Source of the DNA: Streptosporangiales bacterium
Lineage (GTDB): Bacteria; Actinomycetota; Actinomycetes; Streptosporangiales; WHSR01
Length of the DNA: 42,554 nt
Assembly: GCA_009379995.1 (NCBI GenBank)
Contig: WHSR01000042.1
Coordinates: 1 to 42,554, forward strand
Reading direction: 5' to 3'
Under the pieces are notes generated by a model. That model was not told where the DNA came from. It worked only from the letters and a program-made list of their open reading frames with translations, and did no database searches. Of this stretch, positions 1 through 8,556 are shown piece after piece (within the stretch, counting starts at the first letter, position 1; every line of letters begins with the position of its first letter). The translations under genes and the position numbers were made by a program.

Positions 1-472
1 CAGCTCAGCCCAGCGAGCCACTGACCAAAGCGAACCCCAACCCCTAGATACACGCCGTCACAACAGCCAACGGCACGTTCCCGCACGTCAACCCGCGAAC
101 TCGCGGACTATCCCACTACATCAGCTGCGGAACCCCGGCCTCAGCGCGGCGTCCACTCCGTCTGCGCCAGTTGTGGTCGTCCGTGGAGTCTCTTGCTGGC
201 GACGGCACCGTTCGATGGTCATCGTCGGCCCAGCTCCGGACGTCGGCACCCCTGCAGGGCTCGCAGCTACCCGCCCAGCTGAATGCTGTGCTCTATGACC
301 AGTCGCCGACCGGGAACCCGCAGGTCGCGCCCGTTCCCATGTGTTGGGAACCCTGCCGGGGGCGCCAACCAGACCTGCTTGAAGACAACCACCGGCACCG
401 CGAGCGGCAGCGTCGGTGAGAACCGGTCGCGGAATGTCGGCGCGTGATCGTTCCGCCAACCTGAGCTGGCCG
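1..472. other. Left edge, no gene recognised
   Basis: No convincing coding region was found. Short open frames exist on both strands (for example 121-459 minus and 171-419 plus), but their translations are compositionally odd and resemble no family I know. The first ~120 bases are poorer in G+C than the coding regions that follow. It may hold the 3' flank of a gene outside the window, or decayed sequence. Confidence 0.5.
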
Positions 473-1243
473 TCAGCCGGCCGGACGGGGTTCGTAGATC
501 GCCACGTGGCGCGCGGTCAGAGCCGTGCGCCCGTCCGCGTACACGGCCACGTCGAGCTCGACGAACCGGTGGCCGCGCCGGTCAGCCAGCCCAGCCACCC
601 GCGCCCGGGTCTGCACGGCCTGACCCACACGAACCGGCTGGAGGAAACGCACCCGGCTCTCGGTGTGGATCCACGGGCCGAGCGCGACGTTGGCGACCAG
701 GATCTCGTTGGCGCTGCTCAGCAGCCAGCCGGGGTGCGCGAGGCCCTCGGCGCGAAACACCTGCAGGCCATCACCGAGCTGGTCGAGGTAGGCGGCGGCG
801 GTCTCGGCGTCGTAGCGGCGTTCGACGCTGCCCAGTACCGTGCCCGGCACCAAACTGGCGGCCGAGGCCGGCGGCCGGCGCTCGGGCAGCGGCGCGGCGG
901 GAACGTCCGGCCCGGAGTTTTGCTGGTCGTCGTCGCGCGCGGCGCGGCCGGTGACGCACGTCTGCCCGGACGGACCCGCGAGCGTCACCGCGCCGTCGTC
1001 GGCGACCGTGGCCGTGACCTGCTCGCCGTCATAGACGGGTGCGACGAACCGGGTGTCGATGCGTCCTCCGGCGAGCCATCGCCGCCCCCACACCCGCGCC
1101 ACCGGGTGCGCCAGGTAACCGAACAGAACCACGCCGGGCACCAGCCCGCCCCGAAACCCATACCGCCGGGCCACCGTGTCGTCATGGATCTTGTTCTCCG
1201 ACTCGGCGGCCGGGTTTCGCGCCGTGACCGTGTAGACCATCAT
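473..1243 (-). CDS. Hotdog-fold (MaoC-like) protein
   Basis: About 256 residues. Near the N-terminus it has a MaoC/hotdog-like stretch (residues about 16-40: ENKIHDD followed by GFRGGLVPGV), which recalls the N-P-I-H-x-D hydratase motif with the substrate-pocket loop after it. A second hotdog-like half follows, with a pattern ending RVRFLQPVRVGQ and a final beta-strand region. Two tandem hotdog halves would suit an acyl-thioester-binding protein; the substrate cannot be told. The start at 1243 (ATG ATG) is preceded by a GGGAAGG-type ribosome site; a longer upstream extension to 1420 is arginine-rich and unlikely. It diverges from the sugar transporter at 1466 and probably has no functional link with it. 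Family assignment is by motif only. Confidence 0.6.
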   Translation of the reverse strand: MMVYTVTARNPAAESENKIHDDTVARRYGFRGGLVPGVVLFGYLAHPVARVWGRRWLAGGRIDTRFVAPVYDGEQVTATVADDGAVTLAGPSGQTCVTGRAARDDDQQNSGPDVPAAPLPERRPPASAASLVPGTVLGSVERRYDAETAAAYLDQLGDGLQVFRAEGLAHPGWLLSSANEILVANVALGPWIHTESRVRFLQPVRVGQAVQTRARVAGLADRRGHRFVELDVAVYADGRTALTARHVAIYEPRPAG

Positions 1244-1465
1244 CGATGCGTTGCCTTCCCTCCCGTACCGGGTGAAGCCGGCGACATCCATCCAAGCCGC
1301 AGATCGGCGACGCCGCCAGGTACCGGGCCGGGGGGACAGCCCGTTCGCCGGCTCACCCGGATGCCGACAGTCTGATCGCTTACGGTTTGATCTCGGCGAT
1401 GGACCTCGGCCCGCGGGCACGGGAAAGTGTCTCTTGGGGGTTCGCGGATGGGCAAGGAGGATTCC

Positions 1466-2830
1466 ATGGCCAGCCGATCACCTGTTCAGACAACCCCTCA
1501 GCTCAGCCGCAGGGCCTTCCTCGGCCGGACCGGTGGGACCGTCGCGGCGGCAGCGCTGGCGGGTGTGGGAGGGCCGCTCGCGGCCTGCAGCCCGCCGACC
1601 GAGGGTGGAGCCGGCACGACCGCGCTCGACTTCGTGATCTGGAACTACAACGTCGAGACGGTGCAGAGCAATATCGACAAGTTCCAGCAGAAGTACCCCG
1701 ACATCGCCGTCAGGCTGCTCGACTTCTCCTGGAACGCCTACCACGAGACCATGGTCAACCGGTTCAACTCGACGACACCGACCGACGTCGCCTACGACGG
1801 GGGCAACTGGCTGCCAGAGTTCGCCAAGGCCGGTTGGGTGGTTCCGCTGTCGGACCACTTCGACTGGGCGGCCGGCTACCGGGACAAGACCTACGAGTTC
1901 GCCTGGCAGGACATGTCGTACGGGGGCAAGGTGTACGGGCTGCCGTACTACGCCGACACGATCAGCTTCCTCTACAACGAGAAGATCCTTTCCGACGCCG
2001 GGATCGGTAACCCGCCGCAGACCTGGGAGGAGCTGACGGACCAGGCGAAGCGGCTGCAGCGCGACGGCATGGAGCGGCCGCTGATCATCGAAGTGGCCCA
2101 GGATCTCCCCACCATCACCGAGGTCTTCACCAGCATGGTCTTCGGCCGCGGCGGCGACATGTTCGACGAGAACGGCCAGCCGCTATGGACGGACGCCTCC
2201 AGCGCCGTCGCCCAGCAGCTGGAATGGCTCGTCAACGCCGCCACCGTGGACAAGATCCTCACCCACGTACCGCACGAGACGGACGTCGTGCGGGCGATGA
2301 ACACAGGTCGGCACGCCTTCACCGTGCTGTACAACTACAACCTCGCGGCGCTCAACAACAAGGCGACCTCGTCCCGCGCCGGGCAGTACAAGCTGGCGCT
2401 GATGCCGGGCGAGACCCACGAGTGCTACGGCTTCGCGAAGTTCTACAACATGACCAAGATGGCCGTGGACCGCGGCGACGAGGTGGTCGACGCCTGCGGC
2501 ACGTTCATCGAGTACTTCGCCGGCGAGACCGACGGCGCCTACGTCGTGGCGAAGCGGTGGGCGCTGGACTCGGGGCTGGGGTTCGGGCAGAAGCCCCTGT
2601 TCGACGACCCCGAGGTGCGCAGCTCGCTGGGCCAGTGGATGGACCTCGACCTGCGCGAAGAACAGCTGCGGCTGGCCCGGGCGCAGCGCCACACCGTGTG
2701 GTACGGGATCTGGGACGAGTTCTTCCGCCGGGAGTACGTCAAGGCGCTGGCCGGGGAGACGGACGCGGCCGACGCGCTGGGCGCGGCCGCAACGAGATGG
2801 AACGAGCTCAGGGACCAATACGGTGGTTAG
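1466..2830 (+). CDS. Sugar ABC transporter substrate-binding lipoprotein (family 1)
   Basis: Extracellular family-1 solute-binding protein of a CUT1 carbohydrate importer, 454 residues. The N-terminus carries a twin-arginine-like signal (SRRAFLG, residues 14-20), a hydrophobic Ala/Gly stretch, and a lipobox PLAAC with Cys41 as the likely lipidated residue. This implies Tat export and membrane anchoring. The mature part has the usual layout (DFVIWNYN start, a central GGNWLPEFAKAGWVVPL region, a YNEKIL hinge element). The start was chosen at 1466 because a perfect AAGGAGG lies 6-7 bases upstream; the in-frame ATG at 1448 and the start at 1427 have nothing comparable. Its 3' end overlaps the first permease by 8 bases. 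No ATPase gene is nearby, which is usual for actinobacterial CUT1 systems served by a shared MsiK-type ATPase. The substrate is unknown; plant-derived oligosaccharide is a guess from the GH43 and pectate lyase genes nearby. Confidence 0.85.
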   Translation: MASRSPVQTTPQLSRRAFLGRTGGTVAAAALAGVGGPLAACSPPTEGGAGTTALDFVIWNYNVETVQSNIDKFQQKYPDIAVRLLDFSWNAYHETMVNRFNSTTPTDVAYDGGNWLPEFAKAGWVVPLSDHFDWAAGYRDKTYEFAWQDMSYGGKVYGLPYYADTISFLYNEKILSDAGIGNPPQTWEELTDQAKRLQRDGMERPLIIEVAQDLPTITEVFTSMVFGRGGDMFDENGQPLWTDASSAVAQQLEWLVNAATVDKILTHVPHETDVVRAMNTGRHAFTVLYNYNLAALNNKATSSRAGQYKLALMPGETHECYGFAKFYNMTKMAVDRGDEVVDACGTFIEYFAGETDGAYVVAKRWALDSGLGFGQKPLFDDPEVRSSLGQWMDLDLREEQLRLARAQRHTVWYGIWDEFFRREYVKALAGETDAADALGAAATRWNELRDQYGG

Positions 2831-3734
2831 CCGCGACGACCGCGGAGGCCACAGACGACGCGTCGACCGCGTGGGGCTTCTGCTCGTCGCACCGGCGGTG
2901 GTCATTGTCGCGGCCTTCACCCTCTACCCCCTCGGCTACGCCGTCTACACCAGCACCCGGATCTCGTCACCCCTGCTGGAGGGGAGGTTCGTCGGGTTCG
3001 AGAACTACAGGAACGTCGTCACCAGCTCGTACTTCCTCGACGCGGCCGGCACGACGGCGGCGTTCGTCGCGGTCACCCTTCCCGTGCTGATGGCGCTGGG
3101 CGTGGCGGTCGCGCTGCTACTGACCGAGCCGTTCTTCGGCAATACCCTCCTCCGCGCGGCGATGCTGCTTCCGTGGGCCATCCCGGCTGCCGCCGCCGGG
3201 GTGATCTGGAAATGGGTCTTCCTGGATGACGCCGGGGCGTTGAACGCCTCGCTGTACTCGCTGGGCGTCATCGACGGATACGTACCGTGGCTGACCACGC
3301 CGACGCTGGCGAGAATGGCGGTGGTCGTCGTTTTCATTTGGACCCAGCTGCCGCTGGTGTCGATCCTGCTGCTGGCGGCGCTGCGGACGATCCAGCCCGT
3401 CCTCTACGATGCCGCCGCGGTCGACGGCGCCTCGGTGTTCCGCCGCTTTCTCCACGTCACCCTCCCCGGCATCCGCCCGATGCTGGTAATCGTGGGCGTG
3501 TACGAGGGTCTGGTGGCGATCGCCACCTTCGACCTCACGTTCTCGCTCACTGGCGGCGGGCCGGGCACGTCGACGACGCTGCTGGCCTACTTCGTCTGGT
3601 CGGAGACGTTCAAGCAGCTCAACTTCGGTCAGGGCGCTGCGCTGGCGGTGGTGATCGCATTGGTGTCCCTGGTCGGGATCTTCGGGTTGTTGCGGGCGCT
3701 GCCCGCGGACGCGCTGCTTGGGGAGGAACGGTGA
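2823..3734 (+). CDS. Sugar ABC transporter permease (MalF/UgpA type)
   Basis: Inner-membrane subunit of the CUT1 importer, 303 residues, with about six predicted membrane segments (first at residues ~17-40). The EAA loop that docks the ATPase is visible at residues ~196-220 as DAAAVDGASVFRRF followed by LP. Starts at GTG 2823, inside the last codons of the binding-protein gene, so translation is probably coupled. A GTGA overlap joins it to the next permease. Length and order (binding protein, MalF-like, MalG-like) match the family. Confidence 0.87.
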   Translation: MVSRDDRGGHRRRVDRVGLLLVAPAVVIVAAFTLYPLGYAVYTSTRISSPLLEGRFVGFENYRNVVTSSYFLDAAGTTAAFVAVTLPVLMALGVAVALLLTEPFFGNTLLRAAMLLPWAIPAAAAGVIWKWVFLDDAGALNASLYSLGVIDGYVPWLTTPTLARMAVVVVFIWTQLPLVSILLLAALRTIQPVLYDAAAVDGASVFRRFLHVTLPGIRPMLVIVGVYEGLVAIATFDLTFSLTGGGPGTSTTLLAYFVWSETFKQLNFGQGAALAVVIALVSLVGIFGLLRALPADALLGEER

Positions 3735-4621
3735 ACCGGCGGCGGCCGTTGCGCCGGGCCGTGATCTACGGTGCCGCGGCAGCGCTCGCGCTCTTTTGGT
3801 TCGGTCCCTTCGTGCTCGTGGCGATCGGCAGCGTGATACCGGAAGCCAACCTGTTCACGTTTCCGCCGCGCTGGTTCGCGGACCCGCCCTTCCTGGGGAA
3901 CTACAGGTACATCTTCACCGGCGAGATCCCGCAGACGTACCAGCAGACCGGCGCATTGCGCTCGATGGTCTCCCAGGAGGCCCGCTGGGTGCCGTACTCG
4001 ATCTGGAACAGCTTCCTGGTCGCGCTCGCGGTGATGCTGATCGTGCTTGTGCTCGGCAGCCTCGCGTCATACGCGTACGCCCGGCTGCGTTTCCCCGGAC
4101 GCAAGGGCACGTTTCTGTTCGTCCTGCTGAGCCGGCTGATCCCCACCGTGGCCCTCGCGGTCCCGTACTACGCGATCGTGCAGGGTCTCGGATTGCTCAA
4201 CACCCGGTGGGCGCTGATCGCCGTCTACACGGTGCTTACCTTGCCGTTCGCGACGCTCGTGCTCACCCTCTACTTCCGCAGCATTCCTATCGAGGTCGAC
4301 GAGGCCGCCCGCGTCGACGGCGCGACACCGCTGCAGAACCTGTGGCACATCACCCTGCCGCTGTCGCTGCCGAGCCTCGTGGGGGCGGGGCTGTTCACGT
4401 TCATGCTGGCCTACAGCGAGTTCCTGCTTGCACTGCTGATCGCCGGCGACCGGTTGTCGCACACGCTTCCGGTGACGCTGGGCGCGCTCGCCACGAACAC
4501 CGACGTCTCCTGGGGCCTGCTCATGGCCAGCATCATGATCGGCAGCGTCCCCACGATGCTGCTCGTCTACCCGGTGTGGCGGTTCATGGTCCGCGGCCTC
4601 ACCGTCGGAACCGGCCCCTGA
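3731..4621 (+). CDS. Sugar ABC transporter permease (MalG/UgpE type)
   Basis: Second membrane subunit, 296 residues. The N-terminal segment (residues ~10-33) is followed by an unusually long periplasmic region (residues ~36-90, containing FTFPPRWFADPPFLGNY), then five further membrane helices. The EAA loop is at residues ~189-214 (VDEAARVDGATPLQNLWHI, then LP). Start GTG at 3731 overlaps the preceding stop (GTGA) and has a GGGGAGG ribosome site. The open frame extends far upstream but that part lies within the previous gene in another frame. This is the last gene of the operon; no ATP-binding subunit, regulator or glycosidase follows on this strand. Confidence 0.87.
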   Translation: MNRRRPLRRAVIYGAAAALALFWFGPFVLVAIGSVIPEANLFTFPPRWFADPPFLGNYRYIFTGEIPQTYQQTGALRSMVSQEARWVPYSIWNSFLVALAVMLIVLVLGSLASYAYARLRFPGRKGTFLFVLLSRLIPTVALAVPYYAIVQGLGLLNTRWALIAVYTVLTLPFATLVLTLYFRSIPIEVDEAARVDGATPLQNLWHITLPLSLPSLVGAGLFTFMLAYSEFLLALLIAGDRLSHTLPVTLGALATNTDVSWGLLMASIMIGSVPTMLLVYPVWRFMVRGLTVGTGP

Positions 4622-4978
4622 CCTGGCTGAGCGAGGGGAAGGACGGCGGACGACGCGACGGCAAGCCGTGCACCCGGCTCCCGGGCCTACTTCCCTCGAC
4701 TGATCGGCGTTGCGACCGGACCGAACACGACGACCGACGTAGGCACGTGCTGGCATCCGTCGGCTCGCTCACCGGCCCGCGCCGAGGCAACACGCTCGCC
4801 ACCGGGATTCGGCGCTGACGTCCAAGCTCGCCATGGAGGCGGCGGGCTTGGGTCAGCGAAGAATCCGCGTAGCCGGAGGCGATAGCCGACGAGCCCATGC
4901 TGTTCAGCGATTACCGGTCGTTGGAGATACCGGCGCACCGCAGGATGCCGTGGATCCGGGCGGGTAGATTCGACCGGC
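4622..4978. other. Intergenic region, nothing recognised
   Basis: About 357 bases between the permease stop and the PHP-domain gene. Short open frames on the minus strand are Ser/Arg-rich and look random. No strong stem-loop followed by T's was seen. The promoter of the PHP-domain gene should lie toward the right end, but I could not pick a clear -35/-10 pair. Confidence 0.4.
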
Positions 4979-5998
4979 GTGGACCCGGTCGACGCCCTCG
5001 AGCGCATCGTGTATCTGCTCGACCGCGATCTCGCGCCGAGCCCCAAGGTGCGGGCGTTCCGCCGTGCCGCGGAGGTCATCAGCAAACTCGACCCCACCGA
5101 ACTACGTTCCTTGCACCGAACTGGGAGGCTGCAGGAGCTGCCGGGGATCGGCGAGAGCACCGGACGGACGATCGCCGAGGCACTCGACGGCGAGAGCCCC
5201 TCATACCTCACCAAGCTCGAAGCGACGACGGTGGTTCAGCTAGGCGAGGGCGCGGAGGTTCGCACGGCGCTACGAGGCGACTGCCATCTGCACTCCGTCT
5301 GGTCGGACGGCGGCGCCACGATCGAGGTGATGGCCCGCGCCGCACAGGCTCTCGGCCACGAATACATGGTGCTCACCGATCACTCGCCCCGGCTCACCAT
5401 GGCGCGCGGTCTCTCCCGCGAGCAACTCGCCGACCAACTGGAAGAGGTCGCCGAACTCAACGATAAGTTCGCGCCTTTTCGCATCCTCACCGGCGTCGAG
5501 GTCGACATCCTCGAGGACGGCTCGCTCGACCACGCAGACGAGGTACTGGCCCGCCTCGACGTGGTCGTCGCCAGCGTGCACTCCAAGCTCCGGATGGCGC
5601 GCAAGGAGATGACCGAGCGGATGGTGTTCGCCATGGCCAATCCGCACACCGACATCCTCGGCCACTGCACCGGCCGGAAGGTGATGGGCCCCGGCCGCCC
5701 GCAGTCGGTGTTCGACGCGGAGATCGTGTTCGCCGCCTGTGCTCGGTTCGACAAGGCCGTGGAGATCAACTGCCGCCCCGAGCGACAGGATCCGCCCGAA
5801 GACCTGCTGGCGGTCGCGCTGGAGTGGGGCTGCAAGGTCAGCATCGACACCGACGCCCACACCCCCGGTCAGCTGGAGTGGCAGCCCTACGGGTGCGACA
5901 AGGCCGCCCGGCTCGGCGTGCCGCTAGAGTCCATCATCAACACTTGGCCGGCGGACGACCTGCTCGCCTGGGCCGCCTCGCACGGAGCCGCCGGGTAG
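4979..5998 (+). CDS. HhH + PHP domain metal-dependent hydrolase (PolX-like, no polymerase domain)
   Basis: 339 residues. Residues ~1-85 resemble the N-terminal helix-hairpin-helix region of family X DNA polymerases (LQELPGIGESTGRTIAEAL at ~51-69). Residues ~98-335 form a PHP phosphoesterase domain with the metal-ligand motifs in order: HLHS (103-106) and SDG, TDHS (133-136), a GVEVDI glutamate, ASVHSKL, LGHCTGR, EINCRPER and DTDAHT. In bacterial PolX the polymerase palm sits between these two parts; here it is absent. The protein is therefore more likely a nuclease or phosphatase than a polymerase. Start is GTG 4979; an earlier in-frame start is possible but unsupported. It appears to be monocistronic. 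The motif reading is firm; the physiological substrate is unknown. Confidence 0.85.
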   Translation: MDPVDALERIVYLLDRDLAPSPKVRAFRRAAEVISKLDPTELRSLHRTGRLQELPGIGESTGRTIAEALDGESPSYLTKLEATTVVQLGEGAEVRTALRGDCHLHSVWSDGGATIEVMARAAQALGHEYMVLTDHSPRLTMARGLSREQLADQLEEVAELNDKFAPFRILTGVEVDILEDGSLDHADEVLARLDVVVASVHSKLRMARKEMTERMVFAMANPHTDILGHCTGRKVMGPGRPQSVFDAEIVFAACARFDKAVEINCRPERQDPPEDLLAVALEWGCKVSIDTDAHTPGQLEWQPYGCDKAARLGVPLESIINTWPADDLLAWAASHGAAG

Positions 5999-6107
5999 GC
6001 GGGTCGCAACACCTATGGAGCGGCGCAAGAGGTGCGGCGGCCGGGGTTCCAGCGAGTAACGCGCCGACGCCGAGGGCGAGGCCGGCTCTCCAGAGTGTTC
6101 GTGGCAT
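5937..6107 (-). pseudogene. Stub of a secreted-protein gene downstream of GH43
   Basis: The ATG at 6107 lies 15 bases after the GH43 stop and has a good GGGAG ribosome site. It opens a 56-codon frame whose first ~25 residues are a textbook signal peptide: LWRAGLALGVGALLAG, then TPAAA as a likely cleavage region. After about residue 32 the frame turns into Arg/Pro-rich sequence that is simply the antisense of the PHP-domain gene's 3' end, and it stops at 5937. I infer that a second secreted enzyme gene once followed the GH43 gene and lost nearly all of its body, with the junction near 6005-6015. A genuine short secreted peptide is possible but less likely. Confidence 0.5.
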
Positions 6108-6122
6108 CGGGGACTCCCAGGG

Positions 6123-7190
6123 CTATCGCCATTCCGCTCGTACCCGTTCGTGCTCGGCCTTGGTGATCGGCAGTACGGTCCCGTGCCGTGGGGAGGGCGG
6201 AAGCCGATAGCCGCTGGACATCGTCCACCTGCCCGAGTCCAGGTCCGTGGTCTCGAACGGCACGTAGCCGCGCCCACCGAACTCGTCGATGAACAGGTAC
6301 CACTTCTCCTCGGTGTTCGCCCTGAAGACGGTCGGACCCTCACCCCGGGAGATGCCGGGACTGTCCGGCGCGCCTTGGCCGATGCACTCGGCCACGAAGT
6401 CCCACGATGTGTCGAGCAGGTCCGTTGCCCTCTCCTCGACGATGAACTTGCCGCACGGTGCGGAGGAGCTCGGGTCCCGCTCGTCCTTGGTGAACCGGTA
6501 GTAGGTGCCGCCGTCGGCGATCACTGTCGAGTCGATCACCGAGTGGCCGGGATCGTTCCACACCCTGGCTTTGCTGAACGTCACGAAGTCCCGGGTGGTC
6601 CCGTACATCATCCGGTTGTAGCTGTCCCCGAGGTGCTCCGGGTCGTCCTCCGCGTACAGCTTGGACGCCCAGAACACCACGTACGCACCGATGTCCGGAT
6701 TCCAGTACGCCTCCGGCGCCCAGGTGTTGCCGGCGGTCGGCGGGGACACCTCGACCGAACGCTGCTCCGACCAATGCACCAGGTCGGTGGACTCCCAGAC
6801 CATGATCGACCGGCTGCCGTGCCGCTGCGCGGCATCCCAGTCCCCGTCCCCGTACATCTTCAGGTCGGTGGCCAGCAGGTAGAAGGTGCGGCGGTCCGGA
6901 GCGCGGATGATGAACGGATCGCGCACCCCCCGCTCGCCCAGCGTGGAGGTGAGCACGGGCCGGCCGTCGTTGAGCTCGTCCCAGGCGAGCGGGTTGTTGC
7001 CGCGGCTGGCCGCGAAGTACACCTGCTCGCCGTCCGCCGTGTCCTCGCCGGTGAAGTAGACGAACAGGTATCCCTTGTACGGCTTCCGCGTCGCGGCTCC
7101 ATCCGCCGCCCCGGCGAAGGTGATCGCGAGGAACGCCGCCAGGCTCGTCAGGGACGCGACGAACTGGCGTAACGATGGTCGGTGAGGCAT
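6123..7190 (-). CDS. Secreted glycoside hydrolase, family 43-like
   Basis: 355 residues with a cleavable Sec signal (residues ~1-33, ending AGAADGAA). The mature protein shows the five-bladed propeller signatures of GH43-type enzymes (arabinanases, arabinofuranosidases, xylosidases). These include YFTGED, GVRDPFI (Asp91), STDLVHW, NTWAPEAYWN (157-160 WAPE), a central ID pair at 219-220 in SVIDSTVI, and EGPTVF (Glu284) in the position expected for the general acid. It probably acts outside the cell on arabinose- or xylose-containing plant polysaccharide. It is transcribed away from the low-complexity secreted protein at 7404. A truncated secreted gene follows within 16 bases, so it was once part of a longer operon. 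Clan and fold are fairly sure; the exact substrate is not. Confidence 0.82.
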   Translation of the reverse strand: MPHRPSLRQFVASLTSLAAFLAITFAGAADGAATRKPYKGYLFVYFTGEDTADGEQVYFAASRGNNPLAWDELNDGRPVLTSTLGERGVRDPFIIRAPDRRTFYLLATDLKMYGDGDWDAAQRHGSRSIMVWESTDLVHWSEQRSVEVSPPTAGNTWAPEAYWNPDIGAYVVFWASKLYAEDDPEHLGDSYNRMMYGTTRDFVTFSKARVWNDPGHSVIDSTVIADGGTYYRFTKDERDPSSSAPCGKFIVEERATDLLDTSWDFVAECIGQGAPDSPGISRGEGPTVFRANTEEKWYLFIDEFGGRGYVPFETTDLDSGRWTMSSGYRLPPSPRHGTVLPITKAEHERVRAEWR

Positions 7191-7403
7191 CGCCGCCCCG
7201 CTTCCCCGGGTAACCGCTCACACTCCCGGACTGCCGTGGACAGTACGAAACGCCCGATTCACGGTCAAGGGCTACCGTGACGGTCCGGTTTCGGACAGCG
7301 AATGTCGTCCGATTGGCCGATGTCCTGATTGCCGAGGACGAGACTCTTGTCCATATTTGGCACAGAATGGAGGACAGTGCAGTCGGTGGGCTCGGGGTAG
7401 CGG

Positions 7404-8483
7404 ATGCAGATCTTCGGCAGGAGAAGGCGGACGGTGAGAGCGACGGCGCTTGCCATCGCGGCGTTAGCGCTGAGCGCGGCACCCGGCGGCGTGGCGGAAG
7501 CCGGCTCGGAAGCTAGCTCGGACGGCCGCTCGCCGGGCGCCTCGGCGTCCTCGACGAGTTCACCCACCAGCCCACCCCAGGGGCGTCTCGTCGTGAGCGT
7601 CGCGGTGACCTCGGATGGCAAGGAGCCCTGGGACAAGGCCGACCCTGGCCCGCACAACGGGCGGGTGCGTCCCGGCGACCCCATCTCGTACCAGGTGCAC
7701 CTTCAACCAGAAGGCGGCACGGTCGAGGACGCGAAGGTGACCTTCCACGGCAGCCCGGAGAGCGCGAGGTGGCACGTCTCCTGCCCCGACGACAGCGACA
7801 ACCCGGACGACGGCTACCAGGATGAGAACACCTGCCGGCTGGGCGACGTCTCCGGGAAGATCCGAATCCCGGTCTCGGTGAAGGTCCCCGCGTCCGCACG
7901 CAAGGGGCAAACGGTGCGGTTGACGGCAGAGGCGACCGCGGCGAGCCAGGCCGAGGCGACGACGCACTCGGCGACCACAGCCGTGGTGGCCCGTACGCCC
8001 AGGGAGACGGCACGGCCGAGTCCTACGTCGCCGCGGCCGACGTCGCCGCCGGGCGGGTCTGGCGGTTCCGGAAACGGCCGGTCGAACCAGGGATCTGGCG
8101 GCGCGACCGGCTCCGGCGGCCCGCCCCGCGACAGCGGTGCCGGCTCGGCCGGCTCCGCAGACTCCGACGGCAGCGGCTCCGGTGACGGCGCATCGTTCAC
8201 TGGCGGCCCCAACCTGCAGTCCACGTCGGCGCAGGATCGCGCGCTGGCTACCCCGTCGCCGAGCTCTCAGGCCACGCCGACGCCGCGGTTCCCGACGGTC
8301 GCGCCGAGCCTCGATACGACCGCCGCACCGCAGCCGCCCGAGGAGGCGGGGGTCTCTCGCGGAGACAGCTCAGGCCTCCCTGTGGAGCTGCTCCTCCTGC
8401 TCGCGGGCGTCATCGGCGGCGCCGGGCTTGCCCTCCTGCTGCTGACGACCATGCGCGTGATCCGAGGGCGGCTGCATCGCTGA
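7404..8483 (+). CDS. Secreted, membrane-anchored low-complexity protein
   Basis: 359 residues, no named family recognised. Residues 1-33 are a signal peptide with a very basic start (GRRRRTVR) and an Ala/Leu core. Residues ~60-180 look like one beta-rich Ig/DUF11-like domain (RLVVSVAVTSDG, then GDPISYQVHLQPEG, ending IRIPVSVKVPA). It holds a cysteine pair at ~127 and ~144, either side of an acidic DDSDNPDDGYQDEN loop that could bind calcium. Residues ~195-320 are a Ser/Gly/Pro/Thr linker of the wall-spanning kind. Residues ~325-347 are a membrane helix followed by the basic tail RVIRGRLHR. The LPVEL just before the helix is not a sortase motif in a proper position. It is likely a surface protein displayed through the wall. 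The palindrome at 8494-8556 follows directly. Confidence 0.65.
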   Translation: MQIFGRRRRTVRATALAIAALALSAAPGGVAEAGSEASSDGRSPGASASSTSSPTSPPQGRLVVSVAVTSDGKEPWDKADPGPHNGRVRPGDPISYQVHLQPEGGTVEDAKVTFHGSPESARWHVSCPDDSDNPDDGYQDENTCRLGDVSGKIRIPVSVKVPASARKGQTVRLTAEATAASQAEATTHSATTAVVARTPRETARPSPTSPRPTSPPGGSGGSGNGRSNQGSGGATGSGGPPRDSGAGSAGSADSDGSGSGDGASFTGGPNLQSTSAQDRALATPSPSSQATPTPRFPTVAPSLDTTAAPQPPEEAGVSRGDSSGLPVELLLLLAGVIGGAGLALLLLTTMRVIRGRLHR

Positions 8484-8493
8484 CGGTCCGACC

Positions 8494-8556
8494 GCCGAGA
8501 TCTATGTTGTGGGCCGGCTTTGGGTAGTTTTGGGCCCCCACAACATAGATCTCGGC
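8494..8556. repeat. Palindromic element, family A copy 1 (possible terminator)
   Basis: Arms of 20 bp (8494-8513 and 8537-8556) are perfectly complementary around a 23-base spacer containing a TTTTG run. The arm core is CCGAGATCTATGTTGTGGG. It sits between convergent units, 11 bases after one stop codon, and would form a strong bidirectional stem-loop in RNA. The same arm sequence recurs at 32178-32237. Confidence 0.8.

Noticed and set aside
121..459. Minus-strand 112-codon frame at the left edge
   Set aside because: No family likeness, no ribosome site, and atypical codon pattern.
8370..8400. LPVEL as a sortase-sorting motif
   Set aside because: The residues do not fit LPxTG, and the motif abuts the membrane helix without the usual spacing.
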